The notes under the pieces: generated by a model
What the model was told of the DNA's origin: nothing
What the model saw: the letters and a program-made list of their open reading frames with translations, nothing else
The model's database searches: none
Shown here: positions 11,041 to 22,700 of the stretch, one piece after another
Numbering within the stretch: the stretch's first letter is position 1
Layout: each line of letters begins with the position of its first letter
Program-made: the position numbers and the translations under genes
From: Pelecanus crispus
Taxonomy: Eukaryota > Chordata > Aves > Pelecaniformes > Pelecanidae
Reading direction: 5' to 3'
DNA length: 64,000 nucleotides
Assembly (NCBI RefSeq): GCF_030463565.1
Contig: NC_134643.1
Location: forward strand, 46,104,221-46,168,220

Positions 11041-13020
11041 ACAACTCATTAGGTGTTTAAATCTCAGGATACTTCTTTCAGTGTTAGTGCCTACAACTAA
11101 CAAGTTATGGAACACACATACATATTTAAATATCTTAGCTAGCCTGGCCTCGACAGTTTTCTCCCCAGTAGAGAAAAGGGAGCTGTTGCTCCAGCTCAGA
11201 AATAGATTGCTATCACCACCCAGAGGCTGGCTGCATCCAACTGCTGTAGGTCCCTTCCTAACTAGATGGGCATCAAAGCGCTGGTGATCTGAAGAATGTA
11301 GCTTGTAAGGCAATTAATATGAAAGGTTACTCCTCAGGAGTGACATAATGTACCTCAAACAATTTGATTTGGGGGAGTGGGCTTCACAAATTGGGTTGAG
11401 GCAATTGATACCTCTCCTTAAGTCCACCGGTGGCATGCCTCAGGTAGACAGTCATCACACTGGATTCAGCCACACAGTGGCCTTGTGAACACCCTCAAGT
11501 GTAACCCTGCATGTGCTGATTTCTGAGCACACTCCAAAAAAATTAATCATGTTTCCATAACAGTTTTCAGCCAGAATGGTTCTTTTAAGTCAAAATTAGC
11601 CTAGCCATCATAAAGGTAGGAAATAAAGGATACAATTCTGGGAAAATTTTAAAAATGCTAAGATCAACTATGTGCGACCTGACTGGGAAGTTGTGTTCTT
11701 CAGGCACATATGTGCAATGCATGCAGTACTACCAGGCATCTGGCAATGGCATCTGATTTCAGGGCTGTCACGGTGTCACAGTGTTTACAGTCTCTGCAAG
11801 TTTCTCTATTTTTTTTTTTTTTTTAAATTTTGGCTAGTGGACTCTATTGACAGCAATTATCTTGTCATAGTGGTGAAAACGTGTGAGAAAGCAATGTTCT
11901 CAAATGTAATCATAAAATTTTTACATTTGAGAACATTTTGTTTTGTTTTTGTTTTTGTTTTTTTTTTTTTGAGAAATGTATTTTTTATTTTCTTGCTTTG
12001 TTGGCATGCTGTAGCCTTTACCTTGCAGTAGGGAAGTTTTCATAAGATGTCCACTTAGTCCTTCAGGTGTTTTAGGTTTTGGGGGTATTAACTTCTTTTT
12101 AGAAATCAGTCTCTGATCCTTGGAACAGAGACTGGGACATTTTGGAAATCACATTATGCTGCTTGGGGCTGTATGTTATTGTGGCACTGATGGGGAGGGA
12201 AGAGAGGTGAACTGCAGTGCAGCGCAGGACAGGTAGTTCATACAGCACTGGGCAATGCTAACAGCCTCTGCAAGCCGTGGGAAACTCGCTGTGAGCTACT
12301 TATATTTGCCTCAGAAACAGAAGCAGCAACCAGTCTTTATGCTGAAAGACCATTAGTGATTGTGAAGGTGACCTAGAAGTTCTGATGAACTTGAACTCTA
12401 TAGGCCAAATCCTCCACCCTTCTTGTTTTTTTGAGCAAGCGTAAGAAATTGATTTCATGTATTAAACCTAGTGTAGTGGGTAGACAGTCTAGTTCTTCTC
12501 ATCCCCTTATTCCTTTACCTGTAATGTGATATATTCCTGTTGCACTAATTCAACAACAGTCAGGTAACATATGCCCGAGTTAACCATGCATATGAGACCT
12601 ATTATAGAGTTCCTCTCAGCCACGACATTTTTATAATCTGATTGCAGGAAGAATTTCCTGAGAGACTTGTAATGGATAGACCTATTATAGCAGTAAAATA
12701 ATTTTGTAAGGGACAAAAAAAAAAAAGGTCTTTTCAGATGGTGTATGTCTTAGCTGACTTGTGCGTTATAATAATCTGAGGCATTCCCCCCAAAACTCGG
12801 GAAGGGTTTCTAAATATATGACAAGATGTGCAAAACAAAAGATCCACTACAGATGATGGAGGACTTCTGGCAAAGAGAATAAACTTTTTCCTAGTTTGAA
12901 CAGTATGCCTCGTTTTACCACAGGGAAGTTTTCTCAAAGGCAGAATGCCGTTCAGAACACTTGCGGAGTATCATGGCTACATGTCACGCAAATCACCAAG
13001 CCAAAAATAATCTCAGGATT
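11041..13020. other. Intergenic DNA between the LTR and the CpG island
   Basis: No gene was recognised. The stretch contains a T-run near 11809-11824, a small perfect hairpin at 11893-11937, a GTTTTT/T-rich run at about 11938-11971 and an A-run near 12715-12726. The last few hundred bases before 13021 are ordinary AT-rich sequence leading into the CpG island. Confidence 0.55.
11893..11937 (+). repeat. Perfect 17-bp inverted repeat with 11-nt loop
   Basis: AATGTTCTCAAATGTAA at 11893-11909 is the exact reverse complement of 11921-11937. The RNA or single strand would fold into a 17-bp perfect stem. It is not followed by a clear transposon or gene boundary. Confidence 0.9.
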
Positions 13021-13137
13021 CTCGGTTCCCCCTTCCTCAGCCTGCCTCCGCCGCCGGCCGCAGCCAGGGGCTGACAGGCCCCGGCGCCCGCCCCGGCCCT
13101 GCCGCGGCTCCGCGGGGCGCAGCAGCGGCCCCTGCCC

Positions 13138-13203
13138 GGCCCGGCCCGGCCCGGCTCCGGCTGCGGCCACGGCCCGGCCCGGCCCGGCTCCGGCTGCGGC
13201 CAC
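13138..13203 (+). repeat. 33-bp tandem duplication in the CpG island
   Basis: Bases 13138-13170 are repeated exactly at 13171-13203, and a shorter related piece follows at 13204-13220. The unit is a run of GGCCC blocks followed by GGCTCCGGCTGCGGCCAC. It lies about 250-300 bp upstream of the ACSS3 start codon. Confidence 0.9.
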
Positions 13204-13284
13204 GGCCCCGCTGCGGCCACGGCTGCGGCGGCGCTCGCCGCCCCCCTCCGAGTCGCTTCCGTGCCCCCCCGACTCCCGGAGCGC

Positions 13285-13293
13285 GGGGCGGGG
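13285..13293 (+). promoter_or_regulatory. GC box (Sp1-type)
   Basis: GGGGCGGGG, a consensus Sp1/KLF site, about 160 bp upstream of the ACSS3 start codon inside the CpG island. Confidence 0.6.
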
Positions 13294-13353
13294 TCGGTTC
13301 GGGCCGCCGCGGGGGCAGGCCCGCCGTGCCCCGCTGGCCCCGGGCAGCCGCCA

Positions 13354-13376
13354 CCGCCGCCGCCGCCGCCGCCGCT
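13354..13376 (+). repeat. CCG trinucleotide repeat in the ACSS3 promoter or leader
   Basis: An uninterrupted run of about seven CCG units (CGG on the other strand) lies 80-100 bp before the start codon. Depending on the transcription start it would be in the 5' UTR. Confidence 0.85.
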
Positions 13377-13453
13377 CCGTCTTGGGCCGTTCCAGGGCTT
13401 GTTGGAGCCTTGACGAAGCCCGTGCGGCTCCTCTCCCTTGAAGGCCGCGGAAA

Positions 13454-13761
13454 ATGGGATTCCTGGGCAGGCTGGCGGCGCTGCCAAAACTTGTTGGGGC
13501 GGCGGCGGGCCGGGGCGGCGGCTGGCGGCGGCCGGGGCGACCCTGCGTGGGGAGCCCGCTCCGGGGCTGGGCCGCCGCTGCCCGCCGCCCGCCGCCCGCC
13601 GCCCGCGCCGCCTCCTCCCGGGCGCTGGGCGAGTACGAGGAAGTTTTCAGGTCCTCCGTGGCGGAGCCCGGGACGCTGTGGGGAGCAGCCGCCGAGCAGA
13701 TCCAGTGGTCCAAGCCCTGGGCCCGGGCCCTGGAGAGGGGCCCGTCGGGGAGCGCCGCCTG
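13454..13761 (+). CDS. ACSS3: ACSS3 exon 1 (coding part)
   Basis: This exon encodes residues 1-102 and two bases of codon 103. The ATG has a strong Kozak context (A at -3, G at +4), and an in-frame TGA at 13439-13441 rules out an upstream extension. The first 59 residues are rich in Arg, Ala, Gly and Pro with no Asp or Glu, as expected of a mitochondrial targeting peptide. The family domain begins at the [11 protein letters not shown] segment. The donor is CTG|GTGAGT, and reading past it would stop within one codon. The 5' UTR lies upstream in the CpG island; its start is not determined. Confidence 0.95.
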
Positions 13762-16700
13762 GTGAGTCTGCCTGCGCGACCCCGGTGCGCTGGAGGGGCC
13801 CGGGCCGGGGCCGGGGCCGGGGCCGGGGCCGGGCCGTGCCCCGCGGGGCGCGGGAGGTCGGAGCTCAGCTCTAGCGGGGAGGGCTGCCTGCCGAGGGGCT
13901 GGGGGTGTGCAGGGTTAACCACGCGAGTGGTTAGCGCAAAACTACCCCAGCAGGTATTTGGGGTGGCCAGCGCACCGGCGCTGACGAAGGAGGTGGTTGC
14001 GGGGCATGGAGGAGCTTAATGATTACACTTGGTTAAACTTAACCATTAACGGCAGCGTGGATGAGCGTGTTGGTGTGAGAGGGGAGTTAGCGTGCGCTGT
14101 GACAGGTGTAACGTGTGTGGGTGTGAGTGCGACGTCTGGGTGACGCGGGTGCGTGCCCCTGATGCTCCCCCATCCGACCCCTTCTGGGCCTGGCTTGGGA
14201 ACAGGCCGCTGTGAGCATGGGAGGCCGGGCATCAGGTGCCAGCGGAGCTGCGTGTATGAAAACCCAGAAATGGCGGCTTTCAGAGTTGCTTAATCTTAGA
14301 AACTATCTAAGTAGGTCAGAATTTAAAGGATGCGGTTAAGGTAATGTTTGGCAAAAACATTGGCATTGTAATATATCTCTCTCTCTCCGCGTGGTGAATG
14401 GCAAACCGCCCTGAGACACAATGTGATATCCTTCTTATAAATTACAGGTAGGATTTTCAGTACTTTCTCCATGGTGATTTACCTGTTAAAAGTTTATGTT
14501 GACCGCCATCGCCTCTTTTTCAGCAAGTTTATATCATGCTCTTTGATCTTTTCTCAAGGAGAAGCTGATATAGGATAAAAAAGGCAAGGCAGGATGAGGG
14601 TCATCTTTGGTACATTGATGTTCTTTGACATTTTTATATTTTTCTGGTTTGATTTTAATTTAAGAATACTAATCATTCTCAAAATATAATTAAAAATATT
14701 AATCACTTTCAAATCTGCCCAGGTGAAGAGATTCAGAACCAGTAGAGTGGAGCTTGCTTTCTTATTGGTATCTGACAGAATTGCTTGGCACCTCTAGTAG
14801 TGAAAATTGTTTATATGTCTTAAGCTGAATGTTAAACAGCACCCAGCCAGGATAAATCTCTTTAAGTCATTAGGGCTGTATAACAGTCAGAAGTCCTAAA
14901 ATGAATGGATAGGGAGACCTGTGGTCCACTGACCTTGATTTCTAGGTCATGGCACCATTCAGAAAGGCAAGTAGGATTGCCTGTGTAATTAAAGACCAGT
15001 AGAGATCACTGGTGTTGGCATTCCTGAACAGAATAATGAAGAAGTCAATACAATGGTTACTTTTTAAGAAATGAGGAATGAGAATGACACATGCTAGTGA
15101 GCATGGTTTTGCTATCACATTCTGTCAGACAAATCTGATTTGATTTGTTGAGCATGGTAAGCTTGCTTGCTGAAAGTAACATGGTTAGGTCTTTGTAAAG
15201 CATTGTGACTTCTCAGATTGAAGTTGTTTAGTCTTACGGCAGGGATAAAGTTTCATGAGCCTAAGTCAGACCTACCTTCCAGGGGTCTTTTCTGGCCTCA
15301 CGTCTCAGTTGCATCTTTCTCTGTCTGTGGATGCAGATTGCCACAGACTGAAATTATCCCATTAATGTGGGCAAATAGCTGAAGGGAGGATGCAAAGAGC
15401 CAGGCTCTTTTCAGTGGTGCCCAGTGACAGGACAAGAAGCAATGGACACAAACTGAAACACGGGAGGTTCCTTCTGAACATCAGGAAACACTTTTTTAGA
15501 GGGTGACTGAGCACTGGCACAGAGTTTGTTGTGGACTCTTCATTCTTGGAGATATTGAAAAGCCATTTGGACATGGTTGTGGTCTACTGGCTCCAGGTGG
15601 ATCTGTCTGAGCAGGGGGCTTGGACCAGGTGCCCTCCAGAGGTCCCTTCCAACGTCAACCAGTCGGTGACTCTTTGTGCCTATGCAAAGATGCAAGTCTC
15701 TGAAGACTCAACATCAGGCTATAGTTTTTGTTTGGATGTCAGATATCTGTTGCTCTGCTGCGGATAATAAAACATTAAGCAATTCAATTTTGTGTAATCC
15801 TCTTTGACGTCTTAATGTGCAACATACAATTTTATTTCTTTTTTGATTTAAGTTCACCTTAAGTGATAACAGGCTGTATAACACCTCTGAAGTCCCAGAT
15901 GGTTACTAGCATTCAGTGTGCACAGCAGGATGACAGATATAAGTTCTTTGAGGAAAAGGCTGAATATATGAGAGAGAGAGGATACAAGAGGCTCTTTCAG
16001 AGGACATGCTGAAGAGAAAACAAAGAGGACGGAACAGAACTGAGGAAGAGGCTGGGCTTCTAAGAAAAACACAGCTTCCTGGTCTAACAGGATGAAGATG
16101 TAGTTCTGATTCAGTGGTTTACCTAGGAAGCAGTTTATGGAGATGTTAAAAATAGTGTGAAGAAGTTCATGTATGTGCTTCTTGAGTTAGAATTTATCTC
16201 CTGTTTCAGAGACATATTATTAGGTCAATTAATAAATAAATATTTATTTTCAATGTCTTTGGTTTCGATTGCCAAATGTGAGATTTATGGAAACAGATAC
16301 TTTTCATGTATTTTCTGGTCTCATGTACTTCAGCTGAAGGAGGTGGCTAATGTATTTAAAATGTAGCTATAAGGCAAAAGTCAGTTTGTCTTCTCTAAAT
16401 ACTGTAAGACCATGAAAGAAATGTGCAGCATGCCCTAGTGTGTTTTCTTTAGTCTGTTCCATTGGCAACTGTGGTGTTATGTCAGTGGGTTGCAAAATCA
16501 TTTCCAAAAGGTATGTGATCAGTGTCACCATCCCCTGTCTGTTTTGTCGAAGCAGTAATCCCAGGTACCATTGACTGTTTTCCCCTGCATCAGTGGCTGG
16601 TATAGCGCAAAACATCATCTGGTTTTGCCCACATCAAAAATAATGAGAAGAGCAAAAAAGCATGATTGGTCAAGAAAAGGATGAAGGAACTGGAATTGTT

Positions 16701-19700
16701 TGGTGTAGAAGCCAAAAAGGAGATCTGAGTCTTAAAACACATAAAATTCGGCTACAAAGAATTTAGCTACAAAATTGAAGGAAAAACTGTTCTCCAAGTT
16801 GGCTTTGAAGACGTTAAAACTAGAAGTCTTAAATTGCAACAAGGTAGATGTAGATTTTAGACATTAGAGAGAAAAATCTTTTTAATGCTAAAGGTAGTGA
16901 AACACTTGAACAGATTATTTTGGGATCTAGTGGAATCCCAGTTAGAAAGGTTAAGCAAGTATTTCTTTAGGAATGATAGAAACATTTTTTCGTAATGTAT
17001 GCAGGCAGAGGGCAATTTTGCAAGTTATGTTTTTTCCCTGATTTGAAGACATAAGCTCAATATAAAATCACCTTCCAACTTTAGGGATGTTGCATAGATT
17101 GCTATTCAAATGTTGCTTACACTTTTAAAATATGTGGCTGGTTCAATTAACATAATATCTCAAAATATCTAATATAGTCGTGGTTTTGTCTAACACTTTA
17201 TTCAGCTTCTGTTCTCACTTCATCTAGAAAAATTAAAAAAGAAAATCCAGTTGATTCCTGGGAACCCAGCTTGTAGAAGTATACGTACCATGCATGGCAT
17301 AAAAGGATTTTAGCAATATGCTTTTTTCACAGTTATGGTGCAAAATAATTTTAATGTAGTTTTTTCTTGTGCATATATGGCAGCTTTATTCAGAACCTTT
17401 TCCTTCTTTCTCTTTTTATTCTTCATTATCTTGCCTTCTGAGCTGTTGAATGAAGACTAAAAAGTGTCTCTGAACACAGCTACTTTGATTCTTAAGTTAG
17501 CAGATAGTGTTGGAAATTAAAGTGTAACTTTTGAATATTTGACTGAATTAAGACATAATTATGTGTTGCCTTCTTCACTACTATACTTATTTCATTATTA
17601 GCAAGCAGGCTGTTGTCACATCCAAAAAAATACTGAGTGCAGTAAAAAAAAAATTCCAGGCCGTAGATGGTAGATGTTAAGCTGTGCGTAACAGGAGTTC
17701 TGCTATGGAAGACCTGACTGACTGACTCGCTGTCATGGTTTAACCCCAGTCGGCAACTAAGCACCACACAGCCACTTGCTCAACCTCCCCCCCACAGTGG
17801 GATGGGGGAGAGAATCAGGAATAAAAAAGTAAAATTTGTGCGTTGAGATAAAGACAGTTTAGTAGGACAGCAGAGGAAGAGAAAATAATAATAATAATAA
17901 TGATAAAAAAATATACAAAACAAGTGATGCACAATGTAGTTGCTCACCACCCGCTGACTGATGCCCAGCCAGTTCCCAAGCAGCGGTTCGCTACGCCCTG
18001 GCCAGCTCCCCCCAGTTTCTATACTGGGCATGATGTCGTATGGTATGGAATAGCCCTTTGGCCAGTTTGGGTCAGCTGTCCTGGCTGTGCCCCCTCCCAG
18101 CTTCTTGTGCACTTGGCAGAGCATGGGAAGCTGAAAAAGTCCTTGACTAGAGTATGCATTACTTAGCAACAACTAAAACATCAGTGTGTTATCAACATTC
18201 TTCTCCTACTAAATCCAAAACGCAGCACTATGCCTGCTACTAGGAAGAAAATTAACTCTATCCCAGCTGAAACCAGGACACTGTAGATGTTACTTTTGCA
18301 GTTATGTCTTAGTCATTGACTCTTCTGACTGAGGCTAAAACAGAAGATGGAGGAGGAGGGCAATCCGGTATCTGGGTAATTAGTGTTTCTTGTATGTTGG
18401 GGTAATTTCCATTCCCTTGTTTATGACTGAGAAAAGGAGGGAAGAGATCAGCTTTGCAGAGATGAGAAGCAACTGAGTCATTATTTGGAGATGGAAATGA
18501 GTATGAGTGCAGGGAAACAAAAGGCTGACAAAGAAATGTATTATAAAATAAAAAGGGTGTGTAAAGCACTTGCTTCTTCAGGTTTAGTAAGGTATCTTCA
18601 AGGGTCTTGGCTCCTTTGCCGTATATTGAAACTAGAAGTAAATGACTGTGGACAAAGAAATGTAGGTTGAGTTTTCCTTCATTCTGTCTTTGGAAGATTT
18701 ATGGAGTATTTGAAATCATTGTGAGTTGAAAAAGTCCTTGACTAGTATAAACACTACTTAGCAACAAGTAAAACATCAGCATGTAATCAACATTCTTCTC
18801 CTACTAAATCCAAACCACAGCACTATGCCAGCTACTAGGAAGAAAATTAACTCTATCCCAGCTGAAACCAGGACACTTGCCAATAGTAAAACATGAACAG
18901 ATCAGCACTTCCATGCCTCTTCTGCTCCTACTCCTAAAAGTTATTTAGAGTAGCCATTTTAAAGCATGATTAACGAGGTGAGTGCATGTGCTTGAGATTC
19001 CTGTTTGTGAAACAACAGAAACTCTGGGAGACCTCAGGGCTGAGGTGAGACGGGAGGTGCTGAGCCCCAGTCCCAGAGGCAGTAGTTCCTAGGTGACTGC
19101 TGTAGGCAGCTTTGAAGAGGGTCAAGGGGGTGCTAATGTGGGTAACCACACTCAAATTATTAAAAAGATGCCTTATTAAATCTGACTTGTGCATAACGTG
19201 GATTATTAATGTCTGCTGCTCTGTTTGTTGAATGTTATTAATTTCTCAGCATTAGGAACACAGCCTAAAAAAAGGTTCTTCAGACTTGGATTCATTTGGT
19301 ACGCCGCATTGAGATAATTATCTAGTTAGCAACAGATTAACATTTTACAGTCTTGCTTATTATGGCAGGATTTACTGGCAGCTCTTACAAACATCCTGCA
19401 GATCCACCTCTGATCTTTCTGCAGTCTGTTGGAATATTTTCTTCTTGATTCTAGAATTCTGTTTTAAATAGGAGCATCTCACCGAGATCCTTATTCCAAG
19501 ACTGGGTCCTTGTTTCATGCTGCTGTTTCTTTCCAACTAAAGCTTATTCAAGCAAGTCAAAATTCCTTATGGGTATTCATCTCCTTGGGAATCACTGAAT
19601 CAACAGAAGTTTGCAGCAGCACAGGGCAACTTTTCAAAGCCAGGCAGCTTTTATTTGTCAGCCGGAATGAGGTATTTGAGCATGTCCTTGGGCGACAGTA

Positions 19701-22700
19701 GAGAAGCGAAAGTCGGGCAGTTGTGGTCACGGTAGGTGCATCTCTGCTTCTCTGATCCTGTAAGAGCCTCCCTCCTTCTGAACGGGGTAGCAAAGCTCTC
19801 ATCACACTGTCCAGATAGTCTTGTTTTTTGTTTCAACTTGCAGTCACATCTTTTTCATATACTTGTTCACAAGTGATTGCTAAAAATTTATGTGGCAGTG
19901 TTGATGTTGCCATGTATCTTTAGAAGAATCCAAACTCTGGTACTTGCTCATATTTTGACTGTTCTTAAGCGGTTATACATAGTAGCCCAGATACTGCGCT
20001 CTCTTGTTCCCTTGTTCATATCATCCTACAGTGATTTGATATAAAAATCAATGGATGACCTGAATCCTACACAACTTTTATGACAGTAATACAGAGTTCC
20101 TCTATATTACATGAGACAACTCCCAATCCTTTATTGTTCATACAGTTCTTCTTTTATGGGAAGGAGTTTGTAGTACAGAATGTTTTTGTTACTTTCCTGG
20201 TCCCCCACTTTCTCCTTATTAATGGCGTTGTAAAGGAGTCACAATAAAAGATTGCTGCATCCTAAACATCCTAACTGCTTTTGGTTTAATAATTGCCATT
20301 CTTTGACAATAAAGACTATCCTATGGCATCTGTGCATATGGATATATGAATAATATATCAAATACCCTAATTTAGAGTAGTCCTTTACTAGACAGGAGAG
20401 GTGAAGAAGGAAATACTCTGTTAACTAGTAGTGGGTTACTTTAGGCCATCTGTTTTCATTTCTAGTTACATTATAACAATATTGCATTATCACAGCGAGT
20501 GTCCCCATAGAACTTTTTGGAAGTGCTCAAGTGTGTGTTTTCCTGTGTGTTGCTCTTCTTTTTGCTGTAGAGAGGTACATGCAGGTAGAAAAACAAACAC
20601 AAAGAGCATGATTTAGAGTGTACTTTAATTTTTAGATTCTGTGTCATCTTTCAGTTAGTAGAGTCATCTTTGTATCTGGTGCCTTCTGTATTTTCTTACT
20701 TGAGGATTATGCTGCACTTGAATTTTCTTTTTCTGTGTAAAATGACAATAAAAATGAAACCTGAATTTGTAAAGTGTGTATCTTTAATTAGAAGATGAGA
20801 GTTTTCTGTAAATGTCTGGCTGTTGAAGAGGCTATGACTGACATCGCTTTACAGGGGATTTTGAGTCACTGATGTAAAACATGGTAATGTCAAATGCATT
20901 ATGAATGTCAGACAACTTTATAAGATTTTATAACTGTTGGGGTCAGTTTCCTTTAGATACAGATGCTTGTATGCTTAACTGTTATTGCCAATAGATGAAT
21001 AAGAATACATTGAGTCCTGGACCTGTTCTTAAAAAAGATATGTGTGCATGCCAATACAAGGTAGTGTAATCACACATTTTCATAATGTCAGATTATTTTA
21101 TGTGAATGTATCCTTCTGTGAAACCTTAGCTATAAAAATCAGAATGATTGATGCAAAGTAAGTTAAATCAAGACCAGGTTTAGCAGATTCTTAGTTAAGT
21201 CAATGAGGGTACAGTACTTCTACTATTTTCACTAATAGGCCTATTTAGCTTTTTGAGTAAATTGTGATGTTATAGATGAAAAAATGGCTTCCTGAACTAA
21301 GTATAATGTTTCATGAGATATGTTTTAATTGAATGCTCTCATTCCTTAAAAAAAATGCAAAAAAATAGTCTTATTAGTTTAGAAGGCTGGCTGTTACATA
21401 CTTCCAACTTCTTTTTTAGGTTTGTAGGTGGAGAGCTGAATATCTGTTACAATGCTGTAGATCGTCATGTTGAGAATGGACGAGGAGACCAAATTGCTAT
21501 TATTTATGACAGTCCTGTAACAAACACCAAAGAGAAAATAACATATAAGGAACTTCTTGAACAGGTATGTTTGAGAATAACCTTGTTACTGAAAATGGGC
21601 AGTAAATATTGCACAGCAGGTAGATGCTAGAGAGACAGAAATGATCTGCCTTGCTAGTTTATTCCTTTTGCTGTGTTCAGTATTGATTTATAAGCTTCAA
21701 TACCTGTACCCAGTTATACTGCATCTAAGAGGTTTTAATCTTCCTCTAATTCTTCTTTTTCTTCTTCAGTTTAATAATTTTTTCCCTGTTTGGTTAAATT
21801 TTGAACTTTTCTCTATTGGATTTCTTTTTTTTTCCCCCTAACAGTTCCTGTTTCATATTTAAAAGGTAAAGCAAAGTATTAGTGAAGTCACTTGACAGTT
21901 GCTACGATGAACAAAAATACAGTTCCAGTAGAAATGAAGATGTGTGCCTTGGCTATTGCTGCACATAATTGAGTGTAAAACCAAACGAAATTTGACATCG
22001 AGGAGCTCTAAAGAGAGCTGCACCACAGCCTACAGGCTGCAGTGGGTGTGCTGGTGGCCCCATACTCGTTTACAGTCTGGAAAGTCTGTGGATTTTTACT
22101 TCCCTGTCGGCTGAGGTAGCTTACCCCCAGCTGGGGTCATGAATACCCAGTTCTACATCAGCCCATTCAGATTTACTCAGTGCCTGACTGCGGGTTGTTG
22201 CCACTGCGGGTGTTTGCAGTCTGCCTGGTTCAAGGTTCTCTGCTCTCACAGCTGCCAGCTGGTGGTTTGCCCTCGTGCTGCTCCTCTGTTTAGCTGGCTT
22301 TTTCCTTCCAGTTATATGGAGCAGTTGCACTTGACACTGAGTGCAAAGAAATGTTGGGGTCAGACTCATATTCTTCCTTAATGTATTTCAATGTGCGAGA
22401 TGCATTACAGTGAACGGAACACGCTCGCTCTACTTCAGATACGCACCTAGCATCTGGAGTAATGTGAACCCATGGTTTAAAATGTGAAATGAGGTTCACA
22501 ATACAGTAATTCGGTTTGTGAGGGTTTTATTCCACTGTTGCAGGAAAACAGAAGTCATACAGCCACAAAAATGATAAACCTGTACTGCACTCTACCTTTT
22601 AAGGAAAATATAGAAAACATTTACTCCTCACCAGTTTTCTGTTGATTTACCAAGTCCAAAAAAGAACTTAGAAGCTACTATACAGTATGCTGGAGCTAGA

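Larger units (their letters stand above)
13021..14020 (+). promoter_or_regulatory. CpG-island promoter of ACSS3
   Basis: GC and CpG content rise sharply at about 13021 and fall after about 14020, bracketing ACSS3 exon 1. There is no TATA box at a suitable distance, but a GC box is present at 13285-13293 and there are many CG-rich motifs, typical of a TATA-less housekeeping promoter. No ATG occurs between about 12990 and the start codon at 13454, so the leader has no upstream start codons. The exact transcription start cannot be read from the sequence. Confidence 0.88.
13762..21419 (+). other. ACSS3: ACSS3 intron 1 (7,658 bp)
   Basis: GT-AG intron, phase 2. It holds the rest of the CpG island with a GGGGCC repeat, CR1 remnants near 15085-15665 and 16660-16965, an LTR (17731-18280) and an LTR fragment (18724-18875). 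I recognised no other element or gene in 14021-15080 or 18876-21410. Confidence 0.93.

Noticed and set aside
12952-13713. Long GC-rich open frames on the minus strand (up to 253 codons) across the CpG island
   Set aside because: They overlap ACSS3 exon 1 and its promoter, are low-complexity Arg/Gly/Pro/Ala-rich and lack any domain. GC-rich DNA has few stop codons by chance.
13326-14019. Alternative + strand frames over exon 1 (182 and 193 codons)
   Set aside because: They are out of frame with the ACSS3 sequence that joins exon 2; the 13326 frame has GTG rather than ATG at its start, and both read through the exon 1 donor.
13021-14020. A divergent gene sharing the CpG island on the minus strand
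   Set aside because: No exon of a recognisable neighbour (for example LIN7A, which I recall lying nearby in other vertebrates) was found upstream in the window.
21313-21630. A separate 105-codon protein overlapping exon 2
   Set aside because: The middle is ACSS3 exon 2; the ends read through the acceptor and donor into intron.
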